A program made the translations under genes and the position numbers. This document shows, piece after piece, positions 44,952-53,676 of a stretch of 64,000 bases of DNA; the first letter of the stretch is position 1; each line of letters begins with the position of its first letter. The notes beneath the pieces are model-generated. The model did not search any database. It was not told the origin of the DNA and worked only from the letters and a program-made list of their open reading frames with translations. Origin of the DNA: Sphingobium sufflavum (GTDB lineage: Bacteria; Pseudomonadota; Alphaproteobacteria; Sphingomonadales; Sphingomonadaceae); NCBI RefSeq assembly GCF_021403115.1, contig NZ_JAJSSH010000004.1, forward strand, positions 186,001-250,000, given 5' to 3'.

Positions 44952-46058
44952 TCATTCCAGAGTCGCGAAGAGAACGGTGTCAGTGCAGCTGTTGGATTGA
45001 TGCTCAAGGCGTAACTTATATTCTGGGACAATGTCCCGTATCAACTTTGCGATACGAATAAAATCATCGACCCTGTGATAGAGGCAAACCGCCAGCTTTG
45101 GTCGATATTTTCGGATCAACTGCGCCGCGCCTTTCAGCGCATCATATTCCCCACCTTCAATGTCCATCTTTATGATGGAAACAGGTTCATCGACCAAAAA
45201 ACTATCCAGTTTTGTGACGGGAATGGAGATCACACCTTCAGCGCCGACGAGGTCATCCGCGACAATAGCCGAAAACACACCATCGACAGCGAAATTGATC
45301 GTTCCATCACGATCCGCCACGCCGGTCGCTATGATTTCCACCCGACCATCCTGCGCTTCGGCCACGGCCTGCAAATTTTCTTGCATCGTCGGGTCGGGTT
45401 CGAAGGCGTAGATTCTGGCATAGCCTCCGTCAGCCGCTTCGATGAACAGGTTGACCGTGTCCCCGTCATAGGCGCCGCAATCGACATAGACGGTATCGGC
45501 GGACGGCTTCAACAGGCTATGAAACAGGTAGAGGTCTTCGGTCCCCGTGGACGCTCGCTCAAAATCGGCGCGATCCCCACTGAGATGAGCCTGTATCACT
45601 CTGGCATAGGTTTCACGCGACCGATCGTCGTGAAGCAGGGCGGAAACCTCTTCAAACTGGCCAAGTTCTGACGCCAGAAAATTGCGAAATTCACCTTTGT
45701 CGAAGAAATAGGCACAGGTTAGATCGACGTTACATACCCGGCCTGCAGCCAGCTTCTCCCTGAGGAGCTTTTCGATATCATCGAAGTAGGTTGGACTGGA
45801 AATCAGGAAGCGCGCACCAGGAAAGCGGGCCGCCGCATCTCCAAGCGCCATGACGGGATATCTATCGCGAAATTTGCTGCCGTGCTTCGCCGGGTCCGAA
45901 TCGCAGATTGCCATGACAGAAAATCCATGGCGTTCCACCGTCTTCAGGATATCGGCCAACGCAAATCCCGCGCCGTACAGGACGATTTCGGGATCTACCA
46001 TGGCACTATCGAGAAACGCATCAATCTTGCCGGTCGTCTTCAGCAGGGTCTCAAGCAT
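44952..46058 (-). CDS. FkbM-family methyltransferase
   Basis: A protein of 368 residues. The first about 150 residues form a nucleotide-sugar-like or regulatory Rossmann-type region (VLYGAGFALADILKTVERHG). The C-terminal half is an FkbM methyltransferase: YVDCGAYDGDTVNLF (SAM motif, about 190), YAFEPDP, IKMDIEGGEYDALKGA and CLYHRVDDF. Relatives methylate polysaccharides, glycolipids or antibiotics. Base composition is visibly lower in GC than the genes on both sides, and the codon use includes many A/T-ending codons, suggesting transfer. No glycosyltransferase genes are adjacent. Confidence 0.85.
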   Translation of the reverse strand: MLETLLKTTGKIDAFLDSAMVDPEIVLYGAGFALADILKTVERHGFSVMAICDSDPAKHGSKFRDRYPVMALGDAAARFPGARFLISSPTYFDDIEKLLREKLAAGRVCNVDLTCAYFFDKGEFRNFLASELGQFEEVSALLHDDRSRETYARVIQAHLSGDRADFERASTGTEDLYLFHSLLKPSADTVYVDCGAYDGDTVNLFIEAADGGYARIYAFEPDPTMQENLQAVAEAQDGRVEIIATGVADRDGTINFAVDGVFSAIVADDLVGAEGVISIPVTKLDSFLVDEPVSIIKMDIEGGEYDALKGAAQLIRKYRPKLAVCLYHRVDDFIRIAKLIRDIVPEYKLRLEHQSNSCTDTVLFATLE

Positions 46059-46229
46059 ATGACGATCTCCCGGTATGCCTGCGCTTACCTATGGGCCAGC
46101 GCATTCTATTGCGGTCGCGTACTGCGCGCCGCTCGCAAATTCAATCGGCCATCGTAGACATAGCCATCCGGCCTCAAATTCCCGCTATTTCTGGCCAATA
46201 TGCAGGCTGGTCCGTCAGGAGAGCAGGCC

Positions 46230-46625
46230 CTACCCCTTAACCCCCTCATAATGCCGCCGCACCAACCCCGCGAGGCGCAGGGGATCGAACGGCTTGCTGA
46301 CCACGCCGATGGCGCCCGCGTCGATATAGCGTTGCACCTCCGTCGAGCGGGCGCTGGCGGTGCAGAACAGGGCGGGGATGGCCGCCGTGTCGGGCCGCTG
46401 GCGCAGGGTCGCGAGCAATTCCATGCCGGTCATGCCGGGCATCATCACGTCGATCAGCATCAGGTCGGGCAGCCAGCCGTCGCGGCCCAGCACCTCCATC
46501 GCCTCCATGCCCGAATCCGCGACCTTCACGATCAGGTCGGGGTCGAGGCCCAGCGACAGTTCCACGATGGTCCTGATGTCCGCCTCATCATCGACATAGA
46601 GGATGTTGAGGACGTCACGCACCAT
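46230..46625 (-). CDS. Single-domain response regulator (CheY-like)
   Basis: A protein of 131 residues consisting only of a receiver domain. The acidic pocket is Asp12/Asp13 (YVDDE), the phosphoacceptor is Asp59 (LMLIDVMMPGMTG), the conserved Thr/Ser lies in FCTASA and the Lys in SKPFDP. Its start overlaps the hybrid kinase stop by 11 bases (46615-46625), so the two are co-translated. It is probably a phosphate acceptor or sink for that kinase. Confidence 0.9.
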   Translation of the reverse strand: MVRDVLNILYVDDEADIRTIVELSLGLDPDLIVKVADSGMEAMEVLGRDGWLPDLMLIDVMMPGMTGMELLATLRQRPDTAAIPALFCTASARSTEVQRYIDAGAIGVVSKPFDPLRLAGLVRRHYEGVKG

Positions 46626-49140
46626 GCTTCTCCCGGTCCTGGCGATCCCGGATCGCGACGATGGTATCCACCAGATTGGGCAGCGACCGCTTCGACTTGG
46701 TCAGCACGGCCTCCACCTCCCGCACGTCGCTGGCGCCGCAATCCTGCGCGGAATAGATGATGACGGGCGGGGTCGGGCCGTCGCGCGCCGACAGTTCCGA
46801 CACCAGGTCCAGCCCGGACCCATCGGGCAGCGCGATGTCCACGATCATGATGTCGACCTGGAAATTGTCGAGGAACGCCCGCGCGGAGGCCAGGTTGGTG
46901 GCATGGGACACGCGCGCAAGGCCGGACAGGGCCGTGGCGGTGATGTCCAGCGTGTCCGGGTCATCCTCCACATGCAGGATCAGCGGCATGTCCATCGCCG
47001 CGCGGGCGATGGCCGCGGCCACGGCGTCGCCCAGCTGCTCCGTCGCCAGCGGTTTCGCCAGCCAGTCGACAATGTCGAGCGCGGCAAGATCGCCAGGGTC
47101 GGAGACGAGCGTTTCATTGGCGATGGCGATCACCGGCAACGCCCGCCCGCTGGGCACGCCGCGCACCGTCTGCAACAGGGCGGGCGCGTCGCCGTCCGCA
47201 AACTGCACATCGACGATCATCGCCATGTAGCGCCGCTGATGAATGGCGGCCAGCGCCTCCGGGATCGTCTCCACCACGTCCGTCTTCATCGACCGGCTGG
47301 CGAACCATTCGGTCAGCCAGCCCGCCTCGCTCTTGTTCGTATAGAGGATGAGGTAGGACTGGCCGTTCAGCCCGTCGAAGGAGGTCGTGGTCCCCGGCGT
47401 GACGCCATGCAGTGGCAGGTCGAAGGTGAAGGTGGTGCCGCCCTCGTCATTGTCCTGAAAGCCGATGTTGCCGCCATGATGGCGCACGATGTCGCGCGAG
47501 ATGCTGAGGCCCAGCCCGGTGCCCGGCGTGCTGGCGGTGGACGCGCCTGTCGCCTGTGCAAAGCGGGTGAAGATGCGGTCGCGCAGCTCCAGCGGAATCC
47601 CACCCGCCCGGTCCGCCACCGCGACCCGGCAGCGCCCGCCGTACGGCAGGGCCGAGAGGACGACCTCCTCCCCCTTTGGCGAGAATTTGATCGCGTTGGA
47701 CAGCAGGTTGCCGACGACCTGCACCAGCCGGTCGCTGTCGCCATGGACCATCACCGGATCGGGACCGGGTTCGAAGCGCAGGGTGACGCCATGCGTTTCC
47801 GCAAGGCCGCCCATCCCCTCCACCGACCCGGCCACCACATCGCGCATGTCGATGGGGGCCATGGCGAATTCCATCTCGCCCGATTGCAGCTTCTCGGCAT
47901 CCAGCAGGTCGTTGACGATGCGGATCAGGCGGTTGGCGTTATTCTCCGCAATGGTGACGAGCCGTTTCGACTGGTCCGACAGGCTTTCGAACGTGCCCGC
48001 GCGCAACAGGCCCAGCGACCCGACGATGGAGGTCAGCGGCGTGCGCAGTTCATGGCTGACCGTGGAGAGGAACTGGTCCTTGATCCGCTCCACCTTCTCC
48101 CGTTCCGACACGTCGCCGAACACCGCGACGATGTGCATGCCATCCTCCAGCGGCATGAGGCCCAGCGCGACCTCCACCGGCACCGTCTCCCCATTGGCGG
48201 TGCGGGCGGGCAGCAGCGGGCGGAAGGGTTCGGCAAGGCCGTTCGGCCCCAGGCCGAGGCGGTCGAGGAACGGCCCCTCCCCCGGCGCGATGTTGACGAT
48301 GGTGGCGATGTCCCGGCGCAGCAGATGCGTCGCGCTATGGCCGAACAGCCGCTCGGCCGCCGGGTTCATGATCTCGATGCTGCCGCTGGGGTTGATGAGG
48401 ACGATGGCGTTGATCGCGCTGTTGAAGATCGCATCCTGCCGGGCGCTGTGGTTCAGCGCCTCCTGCATCGCCACATACCGCGACCGCCGCCCGTGCCAGA
48501 TGAAATAGGCGGCGAGAAAGGCGATGAGGGTGACGAGGCTGACACCGATCAGATAGGCGCGCCGTCCATATTCCGTCCGCGCGATCCCCTGTGCCACGAC
48601 GCGGGCCAGATCGCCATTCTGATGGACCTCGATCGCCGCGACTTCCGTGCGAATATCGTCCATCAGCCGCTTGCCATTGCCCGCCGCGACGATGGCCGCC
48701 GCCGCATCCACCCCCCGCGATTCCCGCGCGTCCAGCACCAGCTGCATCTCCACGAACTTGCGGGGCACCAGCGCGCGGAGACGGGAGACATGGCCACGCA
48801 CATCCGCCGACTGGGTGGCGAAGAGGCGGTCGACCTGCGCCATCTTGGCACCCACCCGCTCGCGCGCGTCCATATAGGGGGCCAGAAAGCTGGGGTTGCC
48901 GGTGATGACATAGCCGCGCTGCCCGGTTTCGGCGTCCTTGATCTCCGAAATCAGGGCGGCGATGGCGATTTCCCGGCGATAGGCCTGCTCGATGTCGTGC
49001 TGCCCCTTCAGCAGGCTGTCGAAATTGCTGGTCAGCCACAGCGCGATGGTGATGAGCGCCAGCGGGATGAGCGCGGCGATTGCCAGCACCCGCCACAGGC
49101 GCGGCGCGGGGCGATGTTCGGCGGGGAGCGATGCGGCCAT
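46615..49140 (-). CDS. Hybrid sensor histidine kinase: CHASE3-PAS-HisKA-HATPase-REC-REC
   Basis: A protein of 841 residues. First membrane helix (about 18-38), a CHASE3 extracellular sensor (about 40-190; YVITGNPSFLAPY), second helix (about 195-215) and a PAS domain (about 230-350; NAIVLINPSGSIEIMNPAAERLFG). The HisKA phosphoacceptor is His363 (VSHELRTPLT), followed by an HATPase domain with N, G1 and G2 boxes (NAIKFSP, DRAGGIP, GTGLGLSIS). Two C-terminal receivers cover about 590-700 (VDVQFADGDAP) and about 715-835 (VEDD, MIVDIALPDGSG). The first receiver is less typical around its acceptor. Three other relay proteins surround it. Confidence 0.9.
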   Translation of the reverse strand: MAASLPAEHRPAPRLWRVLAIAALIPLALITIALWLTSNFDSLLKGQHDIEQAYRREIAIAALISEIKDAETGQRGYVITGNPSFLAPYMDARERVGAKMAQVDRLFATQSADVRGHVSRLRALVPRKFVEMQLVLDARESRGVDAAAAIVAAGNGKRLMDDIRTEVAAIEVHQNGDLARVVAQGIARTEYGRRAYLIGVSLVTLIAFLAAYFIWHGRRSRYVAMQEALNHSARQDAIFNSAINAIVLINPSGSIEIMNPAAERLFGHSATHLLRRDIATIVNIAPGEGPFLDRLGLGPNGLAEPFRPLLPARTANGETVPVEVALGLMPLEDGMHIVAVFGDVSEREKVERIKDQFLSTVSHELRTPLTSIVGSLGLLRAGTFESLSDQSKRLVTIAENNANRLIRIVNDLLDAEKLQSGEMEFAMAPIDMRDVVAGSVEGMGGLAETHGVTLRFEPGPDPVMVHGDSDRLVQVVGNLLSNAIKFSPKGEEVVLSALPYGGRCRVAVADRAGGIPLELRDRIFTRFAQATGASTASTPGTGLGLSISRDIVRHHGGNIGFQDNDEGGTTFTFDLPLHGVTPGTTTSFDGLNGQSYLILYTNKSEAGWLTEWFASRSMKTDVVETIPEALAAIHQRRYMAMIVDVQFADGDAPALLQTVRGVPSGRALPVIAIANETLVSDPGDLAALDIVDWLAKPLATEQLGDAVAAAIARAAMDMPLILHVEDDPDTLDITATALSGLARVSHATNLASARAFLDNFQVDIMIVDIALPDGSGLDLVSELSARDGPTPPVIIYSAQDCGASDVREVEAVLTKSKRSLPNLVDTIVAIRDRQDREKHGA

Positions 49141-49143
49141 GCC

Positions 49144-49776
49144 TCAGCTTTGCAGGTCGAACAGGGGACCGACCGCGAGCACCGCCTGCACCCGGTTACT
49201 GACCCCCAATTTGCGGAAAATCGCCGTCATATGCGCCTTCACCGTCGCCTCCGACAGGTCGAGGTCGCCCGCGATCTGTTTGTTGAGATGCCCCTTCACC
49301 AGCGCGGTCAGCACGCGCATCTGCGCCGTGGTCAGGCTTTTCAGCCGGTCGCGCAGGTCGGACAGGCCGGGCACATCCTCGCTGACCGGGGGGAAGACGG
49401 TGCGGCCGTGCAGCAGTTCGTCGATGGACTGGGCCAGCGCATCGAACGGCTGGCTCTTCGACAGGAAACCCGCCGCGCCGATGGCCCGTGCGGCGGTGAC
49501 GATCTGCGGCTCGTCATAGGCGGACACGACGGCGATGGGCGTGTGGCCCAGCGCGTGCTGCATACGGAACAGCCCCGAAAAACCATCCGCATCCGGCAGG
49601 CGATAATCGAGCAGCATCAGCGCATAGCCCTGATGTGTCCGCGCCAGCACCTCCGCCGCCGCGATGCTGTCCGCAAAATCGAGGATGATGTCGGGATGGC
49701 GGGAGCGAATGGCCATGGCCAGGCCTTCCCGCACAAGCGGGTGATCGTCAGCGAGGAGGATGCGTAACTGTGCCAT
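49144..49776 (-). CDS. NarL/LuxR-type response regulator
   Basis: A protein of 210 residues. Receiver domain (1-120) with ILLADDHPLVREG, acceptor Asp57 (LLDYRLPDADG), and LSKSQPFD carrying the Lys. LuxR helix-turn-helix (about 147-205; LTTAQMRVLTALVKGHLNKQIAGDLDLSEATVKAHMTAIFRKLGV). It lies three bases upstream of the hybrid kinase gene, so this is the likely DNA-binding output of that kinase. GGAGGG ribosome site. Confidence 0.92.
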   Translation of the reverse strand: MAQLRILLADDHPLVREGLAMAIRSRHPDIILDFADSIAAAEVLARTHQGYALMLLDYRLPDADGFSGLFRMQHALGHTPIAVVSAYDEPQIVTAARAIGAAGFLSKSQPFDALAQSIDELLHGRTVFPPVSEDVPGLSDLRDRLKSLTTAQMRVLTALVKGHLNKQIAGDLDLSEATVKAHMTAIFRKLGVSNRVQAVLAVGPLFDLQS

Positions 49777-49871
49777 TTTTCCCTCCTCTTGATAGAGGGT
49801 TAGCGCATAAGCTGCGAGATGTTCAATCCATTATCGAGTAGAAACATTTCAACAGCGGAGCGACAGGCCCA

Positions 49872-50546
49872 ATGCAGGCGATCCGGGGCAGTCATGCGAT
49901 ACTATTGCTGGCCGATGACATATTGAAGGCGCAGTTTCGGCAATGGCTGGAGCCGCATGGATGGGTTTGCGATTTCCGCGACACGGACGAGGAGTTGCGC
50001 CTTTCTCCCGACGATGCTCCAGCAATTGTCCTGATGGATGCGGCCATCGACGGGGACAGGCTGGCCGGGCATCTGGCGGCGATCCGGGCGACCGCCGGTC
50101 CTGCGGCCGGAACTCCGGTGCTGCTGCTCGCCCCGCCCGGCCATGCCGGGGTGAAGGGCGTGTCGGGCCGGATCGACACGCCGCCGGACCGCGAGCGGGC
50201 CATCGCCCTGATCGCGCACTGGACGGGACCGCTGGACGATCATGGCTTTCGCGACCTGTCCGCACCCCATTACCGGCTGGTGCGGCTGGCCGGGCAGGAG
50301 AGCGCCGCACGGCTGCTGCTGAGCTTTGCCGGCCATGCCGAGGCGGCGCTGGCACGGATGGACGCGGGCGAGGATGTGAAGCGGGCCGCGCACGATCTGG
50401 CGGGCCTCGCCGGCACGCTGGGCTTTGGCGCACTGAGCGCCGCATGGTCCGCGATCGAGCGCGACGAATCGGATGACCCCGATGCCGCGCGGGCGGCCAC
50501 CCGCGCCACCATCCAATCGCTGAAATATCTGTTTTCCAAGGAATAA
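49872..50546 (+). CDS. Receiver-like/Hpt two-domain protein
   Basis: A protein of 224 residues. The first about 110 residues resemble a degenerate receiver (ILLLADDILKAQFRQWLEPHG, AIVLMDAAIDGDRLAGHL) with a truncated or altered C-terminal half. The last 90 form an Hpt four-helix bundle with the phosphoacceptor His174 in RAAHDLAGLAGTLGF. Such proteins shuttle phosphate between hybrid-kinase receivers and response regulators. It is divergent from the LuxR-type regulator gene (95-base gap), completing a phosphorelay set. Confidence 0.8.
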   Translation: MQAIRGSHAILLLADDILKAQFRQWLEPHGWVCDFRDTDEELRLSPDDAPAIVLMDAAIDGDRLAGHLAAIRATAGPAAGTPVLLLAPPGHAGVKGVSGRIDTPPDRERAIALIAHWTGPLDDHGFRDLSAPHYRLVRLAGQESAARLLLSFAGHAEAALARMDAGEDVKRAAHDLAGLAGTLGFGALSAAWSAIERDESDDPDAARAATRATIQSLKYLFSKE

Positions 50547-50900
50547 CTGGCCGGAAATCGCCGTCGACCATGGGACTTTGGTCGCAAATTTCCCCCTTTG
50601 TTCCCAGCGGGTTAAACAAAATTAACCGGCGGGGCGCTTTGTGGTCCTCGCAAGACGGTTTCCGTCGCGGGATCGAAGAGGTTGCCCCCTGTCCCTTCGA
50701 AACAGAAACGCGATGGCATGGAGAGGCTTCGGCCTCTCCCCTTTTCTCACGGACCACGGCGCCGGTCAGGCAGCCGCCCTGTGGGTCGCACGCGATGCCG
50801 GTGGAAACGGGACGACGATCCCGCCACCGGCATCGCAACCCATTTCCCGATCCGTATGCGGATGCAGAAGGCTGCATGAACCCGCCGTTGCCAAGGTTGC

Positions 50901-50938
50901 GACGCTATCTGTGGGTGTTGACGCTATCTGTGGGTGTT
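50901..50938 (+). repeat. Two tandem copies of a 19-bp unit
   Basis: GACGCTATCTGTGGGTGTT occurs twice back to back without mismatch in non-coding sequence. Confidence 0.8.
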
Positions 50939-51084
50939 GCGGATTGGTCGGATTCGACCGCCTGCCGCACTGCGGCTTTCGCGATGATGTTCGGGCGAGG
51001 CGATGCCGCCAAGGGATGGGATTGGTTTCCTTCGTCACCCCGGACCCGATCGGCCATTATCCCGCTGGAACCTGCCCCCCCTCT

Positions 51085-51169
51085 CGTTCAGAGCTTGTCG
51101 AAGGGCTGCACTTCCTTGAAGCGCGGAGCACCGAAGAAGAACGGTCCTTCGACAGCATCAGGACGAACG
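51085..51169. repeat. Sphingomonad-type intergenic palindromic repeat pair
   Basis: CGTTCAGAGCTTGTCGAAGG (51085-51104) faces GGTCCTTCGACAGCATCAGG and GACGAACG (51143-51169): the arms are imperfect inverted copies of the sequence CGTTCGTCCTGAGCTTGTCGAAGG. From memory this motif is very common between genes in Sphingomonas and Sphingobium genomes, where it behaves like a REP element. Confidence 0.65.
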
Positions 51170-51294
51170 GCATTGTCTGTCCGGCTTGCTCAAGCGGGAT
51201 AATGACCGACGTGATCGAGGGTGCTGCTGTTCTGAGAGCGATACGCGGGAGAAGCGGATCCCGGTTCAGGACGACGGGGGCGTCTCCGCGCGCC

Positions 51295-51771
51295 TCACCG
51301 TCCGCGCTTCAGCCGTGAAAGCGCCTCGTCCAGCGTCTGGAGGAAACGCGACCGATCCGTCTTCGAGAAGGGCGGCGGCCCGCCGATGGCGTCGCCGCCC
51401 GCGCGCAGGTCCGCCATGATCGCGCGCACCGCGATGGCGCTGCCGATGCTGCTGTGGGTGAAGGGCTTGCCGTTGGACGAGATGACCGTCGCCCCCGCCT
51501 TCAGGCAGCGATCCGCCAGCAATATGTCGGCGGTGATGCACACCGTCCCCGCACCCGCCCGTTCCGCGATCCAGTCGTCGGCCGCGTCGAAGCCGTCGCT
51601 GACCACCACCCGGTCCAGCAGCTCATGCGCCGGGATGCGGATGGGGCTGTTGCTGACGATGGTGACGGGAACCCCGTGACGAAAGGCGACCTTGTAGATC
51701 TCCTCCTTCACGGGGCACGCATCGGCATCGACCAGGATGCGGATCGGGGGCGCAGGGACAGGCGCGGTCAT
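51295..51771 (-). CDS. UPF0178 (YaiI/YqxD, DUF188) protein
   Basis: A protein of 158 residues. Motifs IRILVDADACPVKEEIYKVA (about 10-29) and CITADILLADRCLKAGATVISSNGKPFTHSSI (about 78-108) are characteristic; the fold is predicted to be PIN/NYN-nuclease-like with conserved acidic residues (DAD, AD). The function is unproven. Its start lies nine bases from the stop of the DEAD-box helicase gene, so the two may be one transcript. Confidence 0.9.
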   Translation of the reverse strand: MTAPVPAPPIRILVDADACPVKEEIYKVAFRHGVPVTIVSNSPIRIPAHELLDRVVVSDGFDAADDWIAERAGAGTVCITADILLADRCLKAGATVISSNGKPFTHSSIGSAIAVRAIMADLRAGGDAIGGPPPFSKTDRSRFLQTLDEALSRLKRGR

Positions 51772-51779
51772 GGACGGGG

Positions 51780-53612
51780 TCAGCCCGGCTTGCGGCCACC
51801 CTTGAACGGGGGACGCTTTGCGCCGCCCGGACCACCGGGACGACCGCCGGGGCCACCCGGACGGCCACCGGGACCGCCGGGACGCCCACCCGCACCGCTA
51901 CGCTCCTTCTGGATGCCGAAGCCGCCACCGGGACCACCGACGGGCTTTGCGCTGTAGGGGCGCGGCGCGTGAATGGTCGGGCGGCTGTTGTCGCGGCGGT
52001 TCTGGCGCGCCTCGTCGCGGGGCTTGCCCTCGACCGGCAGGATGTACACGCCGTCATCCTCCTCCGCCTGCGTGCGGCGCACGGCGGCGAAGAAGCGCGC
52101 GGCGACAGGCCCGGCCACTTCGAACATGGTGTCGTCGGCGGCGATGCGGATCGCGCCAATTTCACCCCGGCCCAGATGGCCACGGCGGCACAGCAGGGGC
52201 AGCAGCCAGCGCGGATCGGCATTCTGGTTGCGACCGCAATTGACGCGGAACCAGGCGCTGTCCTCGAAACCGGCGCGGGGGCCGCGATCGGCCTGCGGCG
52301 AGTCCGCGCCCAGCAGTTCCTCCGGCGCGGGCAGGCGCGAACGATGCGCGAAGACCAGAGCCGCAGCAATGTCCTCCGGGCTTTTCTCGGCCAGCAGGCG
52401 GGTCGCCAGCTCGCGATCCTCGTCCGTGACCTCCACGGGGGCGAGCAGACCCTCGATCAGGCGGGCGCTGTCGGCCTTGCGGATGTCCGCGGCAGAGGGG
52501 GCGTTGACCCATTCCGCCGGAATACGCGCACCGCGCAACATGCCCTCGACCCGCTTGCGGCGGGGGAAGGGGACGAGGAGGACGGCAGTGCCCTTCTTGC
52601 CCGCGCGGCCGGTGCGGCCCGAACGGTGCTGAAGCGTTTCCGCATCGCGCGGAATCTCGACATGGACGACCAGCGACAGGCCGGGCAAGTCGATACCGCG
52701 CGCGGCGACGTCGGTCGCGACGCACACCTTGGCCCGGCGGTCGCGCAGGGCCTGCAACGCCTGGTTACGCTCATTCTGGCTATGCTCGCCGGACAGGGCG
52801 ACGACGGCAAAGCCGCGCTCGGTCAGGCTGGCGTGCAGATGGCGGACATTGTCGCGCGTGGCGCAGAACAGGATCGCCGTCTCCGCATCATGGAGGCGCA
52901 GCAGGTTGACGACGACATTTTCAATGTCGGACGGGGCAATGGCCATCGCCTGATAGCTGATGTCGCCATGGCCGCGGTCCTTCTCGACCGTGGAGATACG
53001 CAGCGCGTCGCGCTGATACCGCTTGGCCAGCGCCACGATCGACTGCGGCATGGTGGCCGAGAACAGCAGGGTGCGACGGTTTTCCGGCGTCGCGTCGAGC
53101 AGTTCCTCAAGGTCTTCGCGAAAGCCCATGTCGAGCATCTCGTCCGCCTCGTCGAGGACAGCGACGGCCAGACCCTGAAGGTTCAGCGCGCCCCGCTCCA
53201 GATGGTCGCGCAGGCGGCCCGGCGTGCCGACGACGATGTGGCAGCCGCCGGAGAGCGCGCGGCGCTCCTTGGCCGCATCCATGCCGCCGACGCAGGTGAC
53301 GACGCGGACACGGGCGGCCTTGTACAGCCATTCCAGTTCGCGGCTGACCTGCAACGCCAGTTCGCGCGTCGGCGCGATGACGAGGGCGAAAGGCGACACG
53401 CTGATGCGCGGCGCGCCATTTTCGTCCAGCAGTTGCGGCGCCATGGCGAGGCCGAAGGCGACGGTCTTGCCAGAGCCGGTCTGCGCGGAAACGATGAGAT
53501 CGCGACCCTCCGCTTCTGGCTCCAACACGGCGGCCTGAACGGGAGTGGGGTCGGCATAGCCGCGCTCGGTGAGCGCCTCGGCCAGAAGCGGGAATTGGGT
53601 ATTGAACGTCAT
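51780..53612 (-). CDS. DEAD-box RNA helicase (CsdA/DbpA-like)
   Basis: A protein of 610 residues. Helicase motifs are in order: Q-motif region DPTPVQAAVL, Walker A AQTGSGKT (43-50), PTRELA, TPGRL, VLDEADEMLD, SATMP, ARGIDLPG and HRSGRTGRAG. A DbpA/CsdA-type RNA-binding domain (about 470-545) follows, then a basic, disordered tail with GGRPGGPGG repeats (about 575-600). Known role: RNA remodelling in ribosome assembly, decay or cold adaptation. The start at 53612 (MTFNTQFPL) was chosen; the upstream sequence is non-conserved. Confidence 0.93.
   Translation of the reverse strand: MTFNTQFPLLAEALTERGYADPTPVQAAVLEPEAEGRDLIVSAQTGSGKTVAFGLAMAPQLLDENGAPRISVSPFALVIAPTRELALQVSRELEWLYKAARVRVVTCVGGMDAAKERRALSGGCHIVVGTPGRLRDHLERGALNLQGLAVAVLDEADEMLDMGFREDLEELLDATPENRRTLLFSATMPQSIVALAKRYQRDALRISTVEKDRGHGDISYQAMAIAPSDIENVVVNLLRLHDAETAILFCATRDNVRHLHASLTERGFAVVALSGEHSQNERNQALQALRDRRAKVCVATDVAARGIDLPGLSLVVHVEIPRDAETLQHRSGRTGRAGKKGTAVLLVPFPRRKRVEGMLRGARIPAEWVNAPSAADIRKADSARLIEGLLAPVEVTDEDRELATRLLAEKSPEDIAAALVFAHRSRLPAPEELLGADSPQADRGPRAGFEDSAWFRVNCGRNQNADPRWLLPLLCRRGHLGRGEIGAIRIAADDTMFEVAGPVAARFFAAVRRTQAEEDDGVYILPVEGKPRDEARQNRRDNSRPTIHAPRPYSAKPVGGPGGGFGIQKERSGAGGRPGGPGGRPGGPGGRPGGPGGAKRPPFKGGRKPG
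51800..51900 (-). repeat. Gly-Pro-Gly-Gly-Arg codon repeat in the helicase tail
   Basis: GGCCACCCGGACGGCCACCGGGACC-type units repeat several times (about 51830-51895 on the plus strand), encoding repeating GGPGGRP. Possible length variation. Confidence 0.6.
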
Positions 53613-53676
53613 GTGTTCTGCTTGTGAAGAGAGGGGGCGACAAAGGAGCCGCGCAATATGTGGGAGGCCCTTAGCA

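Larger units (their letters stand above)
50547..51294. other. Long intergenic region with tandem repeat and palindromic repeat
   Basis: About 750 bases without a convincing gene; the open frames here are low-complexity or cross repeats. It contains an inverted repeat GGTTAA-N6-TTAACC at 50610-50627, two tandem copies of a 19-base unit at 50901-50938, and a palindromic repeat at 51085-51169. It may be a remnant or a simple spacer between the phosphorelay genes and the YaiI-type gene. Confidence 0.5.

Noticed and set aside
46603..49767. A 1054-residue open frame on the plus strand opposite the hybrid kinase and response regulator genes
   Set aside because: It is the antisense of strongly recognised kinase and LuxR domains; the translation is rich in Arg/His/Gly/Gln with no domain and reflects high GC at third positions.
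50610..50627. CtrA-binding box (TTAA-N7-TTAA)
   Set aside because: The spacing here is six bases and no gene starts downstream on either strand, so the match is incomplete.
50570..51318. Several plus-strand frames of 150-225 residues in the long gap
   Set aside because: They run through the tandem repeat and the palindromic repeat and show no domain or consistent codon pattern.
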